Notes: a model not told the origin generated them from the letters alone. 6,524 nucleotides of DNA from Roseburia sp. (GCA_017621905.1 JAGASC010000199.1:1-6524); one strand, 5' to 3'; positions 1 to 5,998 are shown, counted from the first letter of the stretch. Numbers and translations: made by a program.

Positions 1-755
1 AAACGAAAGATATTGTCAATGAAAAGGAGCACATCCTTTCCACCCCTGTCACGGAAATATTCGGCCATGGTAAGCCCTGTCAGCGCAACACGCATACGTG
101 CTCCCGGCGGTTCGTTCATCTGACCGAACACCATAGTAGTCTTGTCGATAACGCCGGATTCTTTCATTTCATAGTAAAGATCATTTCCCTCACGGGTACG
201 CTCGCCTACGCCGGTAAATACGGAATATCCGCCATGCTCTGTGGCAATGTTGTGGATCAACTCCTGAATCAATACGGTTTTCCCTACACCGGCGCCTCCG
301 AACAATCCGATTTTACCGCCCTTCTGGTATGGGCAGAGAAGATCAACCACCTTGATGCCTGTCTCTAACATTTCCTGGGAAGTGGCCTGCTCCTCAAAGG
401 TCGGGGCAGGTCTGTGAATCGGCCAATACTCCACTCCGGTAGGCGGATCAATTTCATCGATAGGCTTTCCCAGAACGTTGAACATGCGGCCTAATGTATT
501 TTCGCCTACGGGTACGCTGATTGGTCCGCCTGCTGCAATTGCCTCCATTCCACGTATCAGTCCGTCCGTAGATCCCATGGCAATACACCTTACTGTATCA
601 TCGCCCAGATGCTGAGCCACCTCTATCACCAGTTCCCCGTTGTTTTTCCGTGGAATACGGATTGCATCGTAGATCTGGGGCAGATTGCCCGATGTATATT
701 TGATATCCAGAACAGCACCGATAATCTGGGTAATTTTTCCAATATTGTTTGCCAT
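1..755 (-). CDS. atpD: F1 ATP synthase subunit beta, N-terminal 251 residues (truncated by window edge)
   Basis: Catalytic beta subunit of the F1 head, which makes or hydrolyses ATP at the alpha/beta interfaces on the cytoplasmic face of the membrane. The frame runs open to the left edge, so only 251 of an expected 460-470 residues are present; the C-terminal DELSEED region lies outside. An N-terminal beta-barrel (about residues 1-75) is followed by the nucleotide-binding domain. The P-loop GGAGVGKT is at 153-160, the catalytic-glutamate motif GERTREG at 184-190 (E185), and the Walker B strand DVLFLID at 241-247. The start is ATG at 755, with AGGGAG nine bases upstream (765-770). An in-frame ATG at 773 would place that ribosome binding site inside the gene, so it is less likely. 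The gene lies 197 bp after atpG, and that spacer is largely filled by a repeat element. Identification is secure. Confidence 0.98.
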   Translation of the reverse strand, partial: MANNIGKITQIIGAVLDIKYTSGNLPQIYDAIRIPRKNNGELVIEVAQHLGDDTVRCIAMGSTDGLIRGMEAIAAGGPISVPVGENTLGRMFNVLGKPIDEIDPPTGVEYWPIHRPAPTFEEQATSQEMLETGIKVVDLLCPYQKGGKIGLFGGAGVGKTVLIQELIHNIATEHGGYSVFTGVGERTREGNDLYYEMKESGVIDKTTMVFGQMNEPPGARMRVALTGLTMAEYFRDRGGKDVLLFIDNIFR

Positions 756-764
756 TGTTTCTTT

Positions 765-770
765 CTCCCT
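765..770 (-). promoter_or_regulatory. Ribosome binding site of atpD
   Basis: AGGGAG on the minus strand, nine bases before the ATG at 755. It selects this start over the in-frame ATG at 773, which precedes it. Confidence 0.75.
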
Positions 771-807
771 CATTTTTGTTACAGCCGTTTTGCATTTTCA
801 AAATTAT

Positions 808-941
808 GCAATTATTCAGTACCCTCATAATTACAACCGCAAGCCCATTAAAATCGCTCCGCGATGGGGGCTTGCTTCTGCTACTTTAAGTTTTTTTCAC
901 GGTCTGTGCAGTAAATGCACAGACCTGTCCTGAACAACTAC
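808..941 (-). repeat. Palindromic intergenic repeat, full-length copy A (134 bp), between atpG and atpD
   Basis: It matches the copy at 5037-5186 along its whole length. Positions 808-875 agree with 5037-5104 at 64 of 68 bases, and the remainder is similar but diverged. Its ends form an imperfect terminal inverted repeat of the form G-Y-A-R-T-T-R-T-T-C-A-G. Three hairpins lie inside: 808-834 (gcaattat/ataattac), 839-875 (gcaagccc/gggcttgc with an inner atcgc/gcgat stem) and 901-925 (a perfect 10-bp stem with a 5-base loop). It has no coding capacity, begins 11 bases after the atpG stop and ends 52 bases before the atpD start. It resembles a small non-autonomous mobile repeat (MITE- or REP-like). 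No target-site duplication is obvious. Confidence 0.85.
901..925 (-). other. Perfect 10-bp hairpin inside repeat copy A
   Basis: Arms ggtctgtgca (901-910) and tgcacagacc (916-925) pair perfectly around the loop gtaaa. On the operon transcript it is followed by GTG and a run of A, not U, so it is not a rho-independent terminator. The equivalent hairpin in the other full copy (5130-5171) has different arm bases but still pairs. Confidence 0.85.
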
Positions 942-952
942 AAAATTATTAT

Positions 953-1804
953 CTATGAGATGGCAGACGCGCCAGCGATAATCTCTGTCAGCTCCTGGGT
1001 GATGGAACCCTGCCGTGCCCTGTTATATTTCAATGTCAGATTACTGATCATCTCCTCTGCGTTGCTGGTCGCAGAATCCATTGCCTGCATTCTCGCCCCG
1101 TTCTCACTTGCCACAGCTTCCACCATTGCTCCGTAAAACAGGCTGGTCACATACTTGGGAATAATCAAATTCAGCGCTTCTTCCTCGCTGGGCTCATAAT
1201 TCATAAGTCCCTTCTGGCTGATTTCCTCCCGTCCAATCTCCACAGGAAGCAGCTTAATCAGTTTCGCTTCATGACTCACCGTATTTTTAAAATGTGTGTA
1301 AGCCAGATAAATTTCACTGATTTCTCCTTCGGTATAAGAATCCAATATCCGGCGGCATAATGATGCTGCATCTTCATAAGCCGGGGATTCGATCATTTCG
1401 GAACCGTCCCATTTCAATTCATAGCCTCTGCGCTCTAAGATTTCTCTACCCTTGTTTCCGATTGTGTATATCTCCAGATCTTCCTTTTTTAAATCTGCGT
1501 CCCCGGTCACGAGCTTTACCACATTGGAATTATAACCTCCGGCAAGCCCGCGATTTGACGTAATGACAACCACAGCCTTTTTGGCAGATTCTCCTTTTTT
1601 CAAATAGGGATGATCGATTGTGCCGGATCTTTCCAGCATAGAAGTGACCGTCTGGTACATATAATTAAAATACGGTTTGGACTGCTCTGCCCTGTTTCTG
1701 GCTTTCTGCAGTTTTACGGTAGAAACAAGTTTCATGGCTTTCGTAATTTGCTGCGTACTCTGTATGCTGCTCCTTCTTCTTTTTATGTCCCTCATGGATG
1801 CCAT
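953..1804 (-). CDS. atpG: F1 ATP synthase subunit gamma
   Basis: Gamma is the central rotor shaft of F1. Its paired N- and C-terminal helices form a coiled coil inside the alpha3beta3 ring, and its foot sits on the c ring. The product is 283 residues, typical of the family. The N-terminal helix carries the family pattern MASMRDIKRR followed by QITKAMKLVST. The C-terminal helix ends in the conserved RQGSITQELTEIIAGASA. The start is ATG at 1804 with AGGTGGGG six bases upstream (1811-1818); a GTG at 1816 lies inside that ribosome binding site and would be wrong. The stop TAG is at 953-955. It is preceded by a 273-bp spacer after atpA and followed by a full repeat element before atpD. Nothing in the protein looks damaged. 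Confidence 0.97.
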   Translation of the reverse strand: MASMRDIKRRRSSIQSTQQITKAMKLVSTVKLQKARNRAEQSKPYFNYMYQTVTSMLERSGTIDHPYLKKGESAKKAVVVITSNRGLAGGYNSNVVKLVTGDADLKKEDLEIYTIGNKGREILERRGYELKWDGSEMIESPAYEDAASLCRRILDSYTEGEISEIYLAYTHFKNTVSHEAKLIKLLPVEIGREEISQKGLMNYEPSEEEALNLIIPKYVTSLFYGAMVEAVASENGARMQAMDSATSNAEEMISNLTLKYNRARQGSITQELTEIIAGASAIS

Positions 1805-1810
1805 AATTTT

Positions 1811-1818
1811 CCCCACCT
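1811..1818 (-). promoter_or_regulatory. Ribosome binding site of atpG, decides the start
   Basis: AGGTGGGG on the minus strand, six bases before the ATG at 1804. It overlaps an upstream in-frame GTG at 1816, which argues against that longer start. Confidence 0.75.
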
Positions 1819-1890
1819 TTTCTACCCGTTTTCTATTTATTCACTACTTCCAATCAGAACCGCTCACTCGCATAGCGAACTTGTCCGCTT

Positions 1891-1905
1891 TGCAGTTCTA
1901 CTGCA
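1891..1905. other. Small hairpin in the atpA-atpG spacer
   Basis: Perfect 6-bp stem tgcagt/actgca around a 3-base loop. It lies within the 273-bp spacer, outside the recognised repeat. Its function is unknown and a chance origin is possible. Confidence 0.4.
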
Positions 1906-1921
1906 TGTGTGCATCCGTTTT

Positions 1922-1983
1922 ACAAAACTCCCATTCGGAATAGATTTATGGTGTTGCCGCAGTATAAGACATGGGGGTTTTGT
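1922..1983. repeat. 12-bp inverted repeat enclosing 38 bp, in the atpA-atpG spacer
   Basis: The left arm acaaaactccca (1922-1933) and right arm tgggggttttgt (1972-1983) pair over 12 positions with one non-Watson-Crick pair. The right arm runs directly into the palindromic repeat fragment starting at 1982. The enclosed bases do not match the other repeat copies, so this may be a second, unrelated small repeat or the flank of an insertion. Confidence 0.6.
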
Positions 1984-2031
1984 AATTATTCAGTACCTTG
2001 ATAATTACGACTGCAAGCCCATGAAAATCGC
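1982..2031 (-). repeat. Palindromic intergenic repeat, partial copy B, between atpA and atpG
   Basis: Positions 1982-2031 match 5037-5086 at 48 of 50 bases, then similarity stops abruptly within the second hairpin. It keeps the terminal hairpin gtaattat (1982-1989)/ataattac (2001-2008) and the first arm gcaagccc (2013-2020), but lacks the matching gggcttgc arm and the third hairpin. It reads as a truncated or rearranged copy. It begins about 46 bases after the atpA stop on the transcript. A short unrelated hairpin, cccg/cggg, is at 2045-2056. Confidence 0.85.
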
Positions 2032-2077
2032 GTTCGTTTCATATCCCGGTTTCGGGCAAATAAATTCAGAAAATTTT

Positions 2078-3586
2078 CTACGCCCCAATGTTTGCCTTGC
2101 ATTCCTTAATCGCCTGCACCAATTTTGCCTCAATTTCTTCATTGATGACCTTCTCGGTACGGATTGCTTCCGGGATTTCCGGATATCTGGTCTCTATATA
2201 CTCAAACAGCGCCTTTTCAAAGGCTAAAACCTCATCCACCGGAATATCCATCAAATATTTCCGGGTAGCCGCATAGATAATGATAATCTGCTTTTCAACG
2301 GCCATTGGCTGATACTGGGGCTGCTCTAACATTTCCCTGATTCTTTCACCCTGTACCAGCTTGGCAGTAGTATCCGCATCCAGCTCCGAGCCGAACTGCG
2401 CAAACGCAGCCAGTTCACGGTATTGTGCCAGTTCGGTACGAATCGGTGCCGCAATCTTTTTCATGGCCTTAATCTGCGCCGCTCCACCTACACGGGATAC
2501 GGAAAGACCTGCGTTGACGGCCGGTCGGAAACCTGCATTAAACATTTCCGTTTCCAGATATATCTGACCATCGGTAATGGAAATCACGTTCGTCGGGATG
2601 TAGGCAGAAACATCGCCTGCCTGGGTCTCAATAATCGGCAGTGCCGTCAAGGATCCACCTCCCAATTTATCCGAAAGTCTTGCTGCACGCTCTAACAGTC
2701 TGGAATGTAAGTAAAACACATCTCCCGGGTATGCCTCACGTCCCGGCGGTCTTTTTAAAAGCAGGGAGAGGGTACGGTATGCTGCCGCATGTTTGCTCAG
2801 GTCATCATATACCACAAGAACGTCCTCGCCGTTCTCCATCCATTCCTCGCCAATGGCGCATCCCGCATAAGGTGCAATGTACTGTAACGGTGCCAGCTCA
2901 CTTGCCGTGGAGGCAACCACGGTAGTATAGGACATTGCGCCAAATTCCTCTAACGTTTTTACGATCGTCGCAACGGTAGATGCCTTTTGACCGATGGCAA
3001 CGTATATACATTTTACGTTCTGCCCTTTCTGATTGAGAATCGTATCGATAGCTATCGCCGTTTTTCCGGTCTGACGGTCACCGATGATCAATTCACGCTG
3101 TCCGCGCCCGATGGGAACCATGGAGTCGATTGCCTTGATCCCGGTCTGCAATGGTGTGTCTACGGATTTTCTGGCAATCACACCGGATGCCACGCGTTCC
3201 ACCTGACGGTATTTTGTGGTCTGGATAGGCCCCTTGCCATCGATTGGCTGCCCTAATGCATTTACGACACGGCCTGACATGGCATCGCCCACCGGTACCT
3301 CAACCACTCGTCCGGTTGTCTTTACGGTATCACCCTCGTTGATATTTTTCTGGCTGCCCAACAATACGGCCCCCACGTTATCTTCCTCTAAGTTCAGCAC
3401 CATTCCGTATACTTCATCGGGAAATTCCAAAAGCTCTCCCTGCATTGCATTATCGAGACCATGAATACGTGCGATACCATCTGCTACCTGAATCACAGTG
3501 CCAACGTCTGCCACTTCTAACTGCGCTGCATATCTTTTGATCTGCTCTTTGATGACAGAGCTTATTTCTTCCGGCTTTAAATTCAT
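2078..3586 (-). CDS. atpA: F1 ATP synthase subunit alpha
   Basis: Alpha alternates with beta in the F1 hexamer. It binds non-catalytic nucleotide and gives an arginine to each catalytic site. The product is 502 residues, the standard bacterial length. An N-terminal delta-binding helix and beta-barrel (about 1-95) precede the nucleotide-binding domain, with P-loop GDRQTGKT at 169-176 and Walker B strand VLVVYDD at 256-262. The arginine finger motif SVSRVGG has its Arg at 365. The C-terminal helical domain runs from about 375 to 502. The chosen start is ATG at 3586 (MNLKPEEISS), with AGGTG ten bases upstream at 3597-3601. ATG at 3595 sits too near that site, and TTG at 3613 precedes it. It follows atpH by 61 bp. 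All key residues are intact. Confidence 0.98.
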   Translation of the reverse strand: MNLKPEEISSVIKEQIKRYAAQLEVADVGTVIQVADGIARIHGLDNAMQGELLEFPDEVYGMVLNLEEDNVGAVLLGSQKNINEGDTVKTTGRVVEVPVGDAMSGRVVNALGQPIDGKGPIQTTKYRQVERVASGVIARKSVDTPLQTGIKAIDSMVPIGRGQRELIIGDRQTGKTAIAIDTILNQKGQNVKCIYVAIGQKASTVATIVKTLEEFGAMSYTTVVASTASELAPLQYIAPYAGCAIGEEWMENGEDVLVVYDDLSKHAAAYRTLSLLLKRPPGREAYPGDVFYLHSRLLERAARLSDKLGGGSLTALPIIETQAGDVSAYIPTNVISITDGQIYLETEMFNAGFRPAVNAGLSVSRVGGAAQIKAMKKIAAPIRTELAQYRELAAFAQFGSELDADTTAKLVQGERIREMLEQPQYQPMAVEKQIIIIYAATRKYLMDIPVDEVLAFEKALFEYIETRYPEIPEAIRTEKVINEEIEAKLVQAIKECKANIGA

Positions 3587-3623
3587 GGAGTGCATACACC
3601 TGCTTTCAATCAATTGTATTTTC

Positions 3624-3652
3624 GGTAACTATTCCGTACCTTCACAGTTACC
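3624..3652 (-). repeat. Short terminal-hairpin copy of the intergenic repeat, over the atpH stop codon
   Basis: Arms gtaactat (3625-3632) and acagttac (3644-3651) pair with one mismatch, extended by a further G-C pair (3624/3652). The loop tccgtaccttc is nearly the loop of the hairpins at 1982-2008 and 5037-5063 (tcagtaccttc or tcagtaccttg). Only this hairpin of the family is present. The atpH TAA (3648-3650) lies inside the arm, so the repeat supplies the end of that gene. Confidence 0.8.
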
Positions 3653-4187
3653 TTTTGGATAACTCGCGGGTCAGGTTATATAATTTTGTTTTGACACTGG
3701 AATCCACCACGCGATCACCGATGCGGATTACCATTCCGCCGATCAGTCCAGGATCCACTGCATAGTGCATTTCAAATTTCACATATTTTGTGGTCTCCAA
3801 AAGTCGTTTTTCCACTGCTTTCCTTCCCGCTTTGGTCAGCTCCATGGCGGTGGTCACGTAGGCGGTTCCGATAGCCCTATGTTCCTTTACTCTATCAATG
3901 AAATAATCCAGCACAGCTCCCGCTTCTCGAAAATGACCCTTGTTCATAATCATGCAAAGCAGCCCCACCATCTCCGGGGAGACCTTGCCTGAAAATATAT
4001 GCTCCATTATTTTTATTTTTTCATCTTCTCCTATTTTCGGGTGTTCCATCAGCTGAAAAAACTCCGGATTTTCCTGCAAAGCAGTTTTTATCGCCTTCGC
4101 TTCCACCCAGAAGTCATCCAGTCGCCCGCTCTCCCTGGCCGCCTCAAACAGCGCATCCCCATAGGTTTTTGATACTAGTTTTGCCAT
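3648..4187 (-). CDS. atpH: F1 ATP synthase subunit delta
   Basis: Delta (OSCP homologue) caps the top of F1 and joins it to the peripheral stalk of b subunits. The product is 179 residues, normal for the family. The N-terminal six-helix domain that binds alpha (starting MAKLVSKTYGDALFEAA) spans about residues 1-105. The C-terminal part has the family signature VDPGLIGGMVIRIGDRVVDSSV at about 144-165, with the diagnostic GGMVIRIGD. The start ATG at 4187 lies inside the end of atpF, with a 13-bp overlap. No good ribosome binding site stands at normal distance; a GGAGGAG lies about 23 bases upstream, so translation is probably coupled to atpF. The stop TAA is embedded in a short palindromic repeat. 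Confidence 0.96.
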   Translation of the reverse strand: MAKLVSKTYGDALFEAARESGRLDDFWVEAKAIKTALQENPEFFQLMEHPKIGEDEKIKIMEHIFSGKVSPEMVGLLCMIMNKGHFREAGAVLDYFIDRVKEHRAIGTAYVTTAMELTKAGRKAVEKRLLETTKYVKFEMHYAVDPGLIGGMVIRIGDRVVDSSVKTKLYNLTRELSKR

Positions 4188-4699
4188 GTCGAATCACTCA
4201 TTTCTTTTAATGTCTCCTCCAGCAGCGTCTTCTGTATCGATGCGTCAATATTGGCCGCTATGACCTTCGCCGCCATCATGGATGCCACTGTGATTATTTC
4301 CTGTTTCACTTCATCTAACATACGTTTCTTTGAAAGCTCTGCTTCCTGGTTGGCTCTTTGGATGATACGGGCTGCCTCTTCCTTAGCTTCACTCTCAATA
4401 CGCACTGCATTTTTCCCCGCCTTCTGCCGGGCTTCGCTTAAAATCTGTTCTGCTTCCTTACCCACTTCCTTTAACTTTGCTTCGTACTCTGCCCTTAGCG
4501 CAGCCGCATCCTTCCTGTCTTTCCTGGCACCGGAAAGTTCCCCGGCAATCTTATCCTGCCGGTCCGTTAACATCTGTCGGACCGGATCAAACAGCATTTT
4601 TGACAGGAACAAAAACAGGAAAAATACTGCAATCGCCATCAGCACCACATCGTAAAGCAGCTGTATATCGAGGTCAAAAAGTCTTGTCATCTCTTCCAA
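4175..4699 (-). CDS. atpF: Fo ATP synthase subunit b, TTG start
   Basis: Subunit b forms the peripheral stalk that holds F1 still against rotation. The product is 174 residues. It has one membrane segment near the N terminus (about 14-36, LLYDVVLMAIAVFFLFLFL), the usual F-D-P-V junction at 37-40, then a long charged helix rich in Ala, Glu, Lys and Arg (about 45-150) that will form the coiled coil, and a short C-terminal delta-binding part. The start is TTG at 4699: AGGAGG (4707-4712) lies seven bases before it, ideal spacing. The in-frame ATG at 4690 would be 16 bases away. The 3' end overlaps atpH by 13 bp. Confidence 0.95.
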   Translation of the reverse strand: MEEMTRLFDLDIQLLYDVVLMAIAVFFLFLFLSKMLFDPVRQMLTDRQDKIAGELSGARKDRKDAAALRAEYEAKLKEVGKEAEQILSEARQKAGKNAVRIESEAKEEAARIIQRANQEAELSKKRMLDEVKQEIITVASMMAAKVIAANIDASIQKTLLEETLKEMSDSTWQN

Positions 4700-4706
4700 G
4701 GTTTGG

Positions 4707-4712
4707 CCTCCT
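4707..4712 (-). promoter_or_regulatory. Ribosome binding site of atpF, supports a TTG start
   Basis: AGGAGG on the minus strand, seven bases before TTG at 4699 and 16 before the ATG at 4690. The strength and spacing favour the TTG. Confidence 0.75.
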
Positions 4713-4742
4713 TTCCGTTTACATATTTTGCCTTGCCCAATT

Positions 4743-4997
4743 CTATATCAAAGGTTTTACAAAAAGTAACAGCATAGCGATCAAAAGACCATACAGACCC
4801 GTGGTCTCTGCTACGGCCTGCCCAAGTAACATGGTGGACATGATGTCACCCTTTGCTCCCGGGTTTCTTCCTACTGCTGCCGCCGCGTGTCCTGCCGCGA
4901 TACCCTGTCCGATTCCCGGCCCGATACCTGCGATAACAGCCAAACCTGCACCAATTGCGGAACATGCTAAAATTAAATCCTCACCTGTAATATTCAT
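4743..4997 (-). CDS. atpE: Fo ATP synthase subunit c, probable sodium-binding type
   Basis: Subunit c forms the membrane rotor ring that carries the coupling ion. The product is 84 residues with two hydrophobic helices (about 8-35 and 52-80) joined by the polar loop R-N-P-G (44-47), which contacts gamma and epsilon. Helix 1 has the glycine-rich GIGPGIGQG. The essential carboxylate is E64 in helix 2, within AVAETTGLYG. The set Q31, V62, E64, T65, T66, Y69 matches, with an offset of one, the Na+ ligands known for the Ilyobacter tartaricus c ring (Q32, V63, E65, S66, T67, Y70), with Thr for Ser at the second ligand. Proton-type rings such as that of Bacillus PS3 lack the Gln and the hydroxyl next to Glu. 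The start is ATG at 4997, with AAGGAGG (5003-5009) five bases upstream, a strong site that fits high expression. Confidence 0.98.
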   Translation of the reverse strand: MNITGEDLILACSAIGAGLAVIAGIGPGIGQGIAAGHAAAAVGRNPGAKGDIMSTMLLGQAVAETTGLYGLLIAMLLLFVKPLI

Positions 4998-5002
4998 ATA
5001 AT

Positions 5003-5009
5003 CCTCCTT
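5003..5009 (-). promoter_or_regulatory. Strong ribosome binding site of atpE
   Basis: AAGGAGG on the minus strand, five bases before ATG at 4997. It is one of the two best in the operon, as expected for the subunit needed in about ten or more copies per complex. Confidence 0.8.
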
Positions 5010-5036
5010 GTTTTCTGAATTTCTTTATTCCATTTC

Positions 5037-5186
5037 GTAATTATTCAGTACCTTCATAATTACGACCGCAAGCCCATGAAAATCGCTCCGCGATGGGGGC
5101 TTGCTCCTGCAATTTCTACGTTTTCTTACGGTCCATATCGCGAGTAAACTCGTGAGGTAAATGCATGGACCTACCTGAACAGTTAC
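5037..5186 (-). repeat. Palindromic intergenic repeat, full-length copy C (150 bp), between atpB and atpE
   Basis: It fills almost the whole atpB-atpE gap. The ends gtaattattcag (5037-5048) and ctgaacagttac (5175-5186) form an imperfect terminal inverted repeat with 10 of 12 matching. Hairpins: 5037-5063 (gtaattat/ataattac, extendable by one pair to 5036/5064), 5068-5104 (gcaagccc/gggcttgc with inner atcgc/gcgat) and 5130-5171 (ggtccat/atggacc enclosing cgag/ctcg at 5141-5152). Compared with copy A, the third hairpin has about 16 extra bases. The atpB stop TAA (5183-5185) is inside the terminal repeat. The element has no open frame and appears non-coding. Confidence 0.87.
5130..5171 (-). other. 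Compound hairpin inside repeat copy C
   Basis: The outer stem ggtccat (5130-5136)/atggacc (5165-5171) encloses a small inner stem cgag/ctcg with loop taaa (5141-5152). It takes the place of the 10-bp hairpin of copy A, with changed arm bases but preserved pairing. No run of U follows on the transcript. Confidence 0.75.
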
Positions 5187-5920
5187 TCCATTTCATAATT
5201 CTGACCGATATAAGTCATCGTCAGCATGCAGAATACATACGTCTGAATTGCCCCGGAGAACAAATCAAAATACGCATGGAGTGCCGCAGGCCAAATAATA
5301 GCCACTTTACTGAGCAGTCCATAAACCAGCGCCATCATAACCGTTCCCGACAAAACATTTGCGAACATACGCAAGGACAGGGATATCGGCACCGCAATCT
5401 CACTAATCAGGTTAATTGGAAGCCATAACGGCAGCCATGGCGGCAGTGGAGAACACATATCTTTCCATATTTGTTTTAACGGCAGATTTTTAAACTGCGC
5501 TATATGGATTAGGAAAAATGTAATAAGACCTAAGGCCAATGTCGTACCGTAATCCGCAGTTGGCGGTCTCAGACCAAAAAGGCCGGAAATATTGCTCACC
5601 AAAATAAATATAAATATCGTGCTGATGTAATTCACAAACTTTGGTCCCGCTATTTTTCCCATAGTTCCCATCACCATACTGTCCAGCTTTTCCACAATCA
5701 GCTCCAATATGTTCTGGAATCCCCCCGGCACTTCTGTGGCACGCTTCATCCTGCGGTTTGCCGCCACCGCAAAAATCATAAGCACCAACATTACAATGAG
5801 TATGCATACGTGCGACGTGGTAATCCAGACCGTCTGACCGAAGATTTCATAGGAATATAAACCATGTATCATAAAATCGATATTTTCGGTACCGGCTTCC
5901 ATCAAAACTGCATTTCTCAC
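5183..5920 (-). CDS. atpB: Fo ATP synthase subunit a
   Basis: Subunit a is the membrane stator that forms the two ion half-channels against the c ring. The product is 245 residues from the chosen start, with five to six hydrophobic segments. The essential arginine is R184 in ISLSLRMFAN, equivalent to E. coli R210, with N188 nearby. E174 in LISE precedes it, and Q226 in GAIQTYVF lies in the last helix. The start is GTG at 5920, seven bases after AGGAGG (5928-5933). A GTG at 5977 in the same frame would put that site inside the gene and add 19 residues, including a repeated stretch, so it is rejected. The stop TAA sits in the end of a repeat element. It lies 128 bp after atpI. Confidence 0.97.
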   Translation of the reverse strand: MRNAVLMEAGTENIDFMIHGLYSYEIFGQTVWITTSHVCILIVMLVLMIFAVAANRRMKRATEVPGGFQNILELIVEKLDSMVMGTMGKIAGPKFVNYISTIFIFILVSNISGLFGLRPPTADYGTTLALGLITFFLIHIAQFKNLPLKQIWKDMCSPLPPWLPLWLPINLISEIAVPISLSLRMFANVLSGTVMMALVYGLLSKVAIIWPAALHAYFDLFSGAIQTYVFCMLTMTYIGQNYEME

Positions 5921-5927
5921 ACTTTCA

Positions 5928-5933
5928 CCTCCT
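5928..5933 (-). promoter_or_regulatory. Ribosome binding site of atpB, supports a GTG start
   Basis: AGGAGG within AAGGAGGTG on the minus strand, seven bases before GTG at 5920. A near-perfect anti-Shine-Dalgarno match decides the start. Confidence 0.8.
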
Positions 5934-5948
5934 TGTATCAAATCTTTC

Positions 5949-5998
5949 GCACCTGTCAGTTCTTCTCTTCCAGGCACCTGTCACTTCTTCCTCTATGC
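5949..5998. repeat. Tandem near-duplicate of 25 bp in the atpI-atpB spacer
   Basis: Positions 5949-5965 and 5974-5990 match at 16 of 17 bases (gcacctgtca, one change, ttcttc), giving a 25-bp period; the last eight bases of each unit differ. It lies just upstream of the atpB ribosome binding site. It may be a simple slippage duplication; no regulator site is recognised. Confidence 0.6.

Noticed and set aside
839..875. Strong GC-rich hairpin that might be a rho-independent terminator between atpG and atpD
   Set aside because: On the operon strand it is followed by GGTTGTAATTATG, with no U run, and atpD must be expressed with the rest. The same hairpin at 5068-5104 also lacks a U run.
887..925. 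T-run (891-897) next to a perfect hairpin as a terminator
   Set aside because: The T-run lies before the hairpin on the plus strand and reads as an A-run after it on the operon strand, the wrong order for a terminator in either direction.
1610..2227. Plus-strand open frame of 205 codons across the atpA-atpG spacer
   Set aside because: It overlaps both atpG and atpA on the opposite strand, has no convincing ribosome site or recognisable domain, and about half lies antisense to conserved genes. The same applies to the other plus-strand frames in the window.
808..5186. CRISPR array, because of repeated palindromic units
   Set aside because: The copies are 1-2 kb apart, each tied to a gene end, with no regular spacers or cas genes.
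5490..5807. Second minus-strand frame within atpB, and a similar one within atpI (6134-6394)
   Set aside because: These are out-of-frame shadows of well-supported membrane protein genes, with no start signals of their own.
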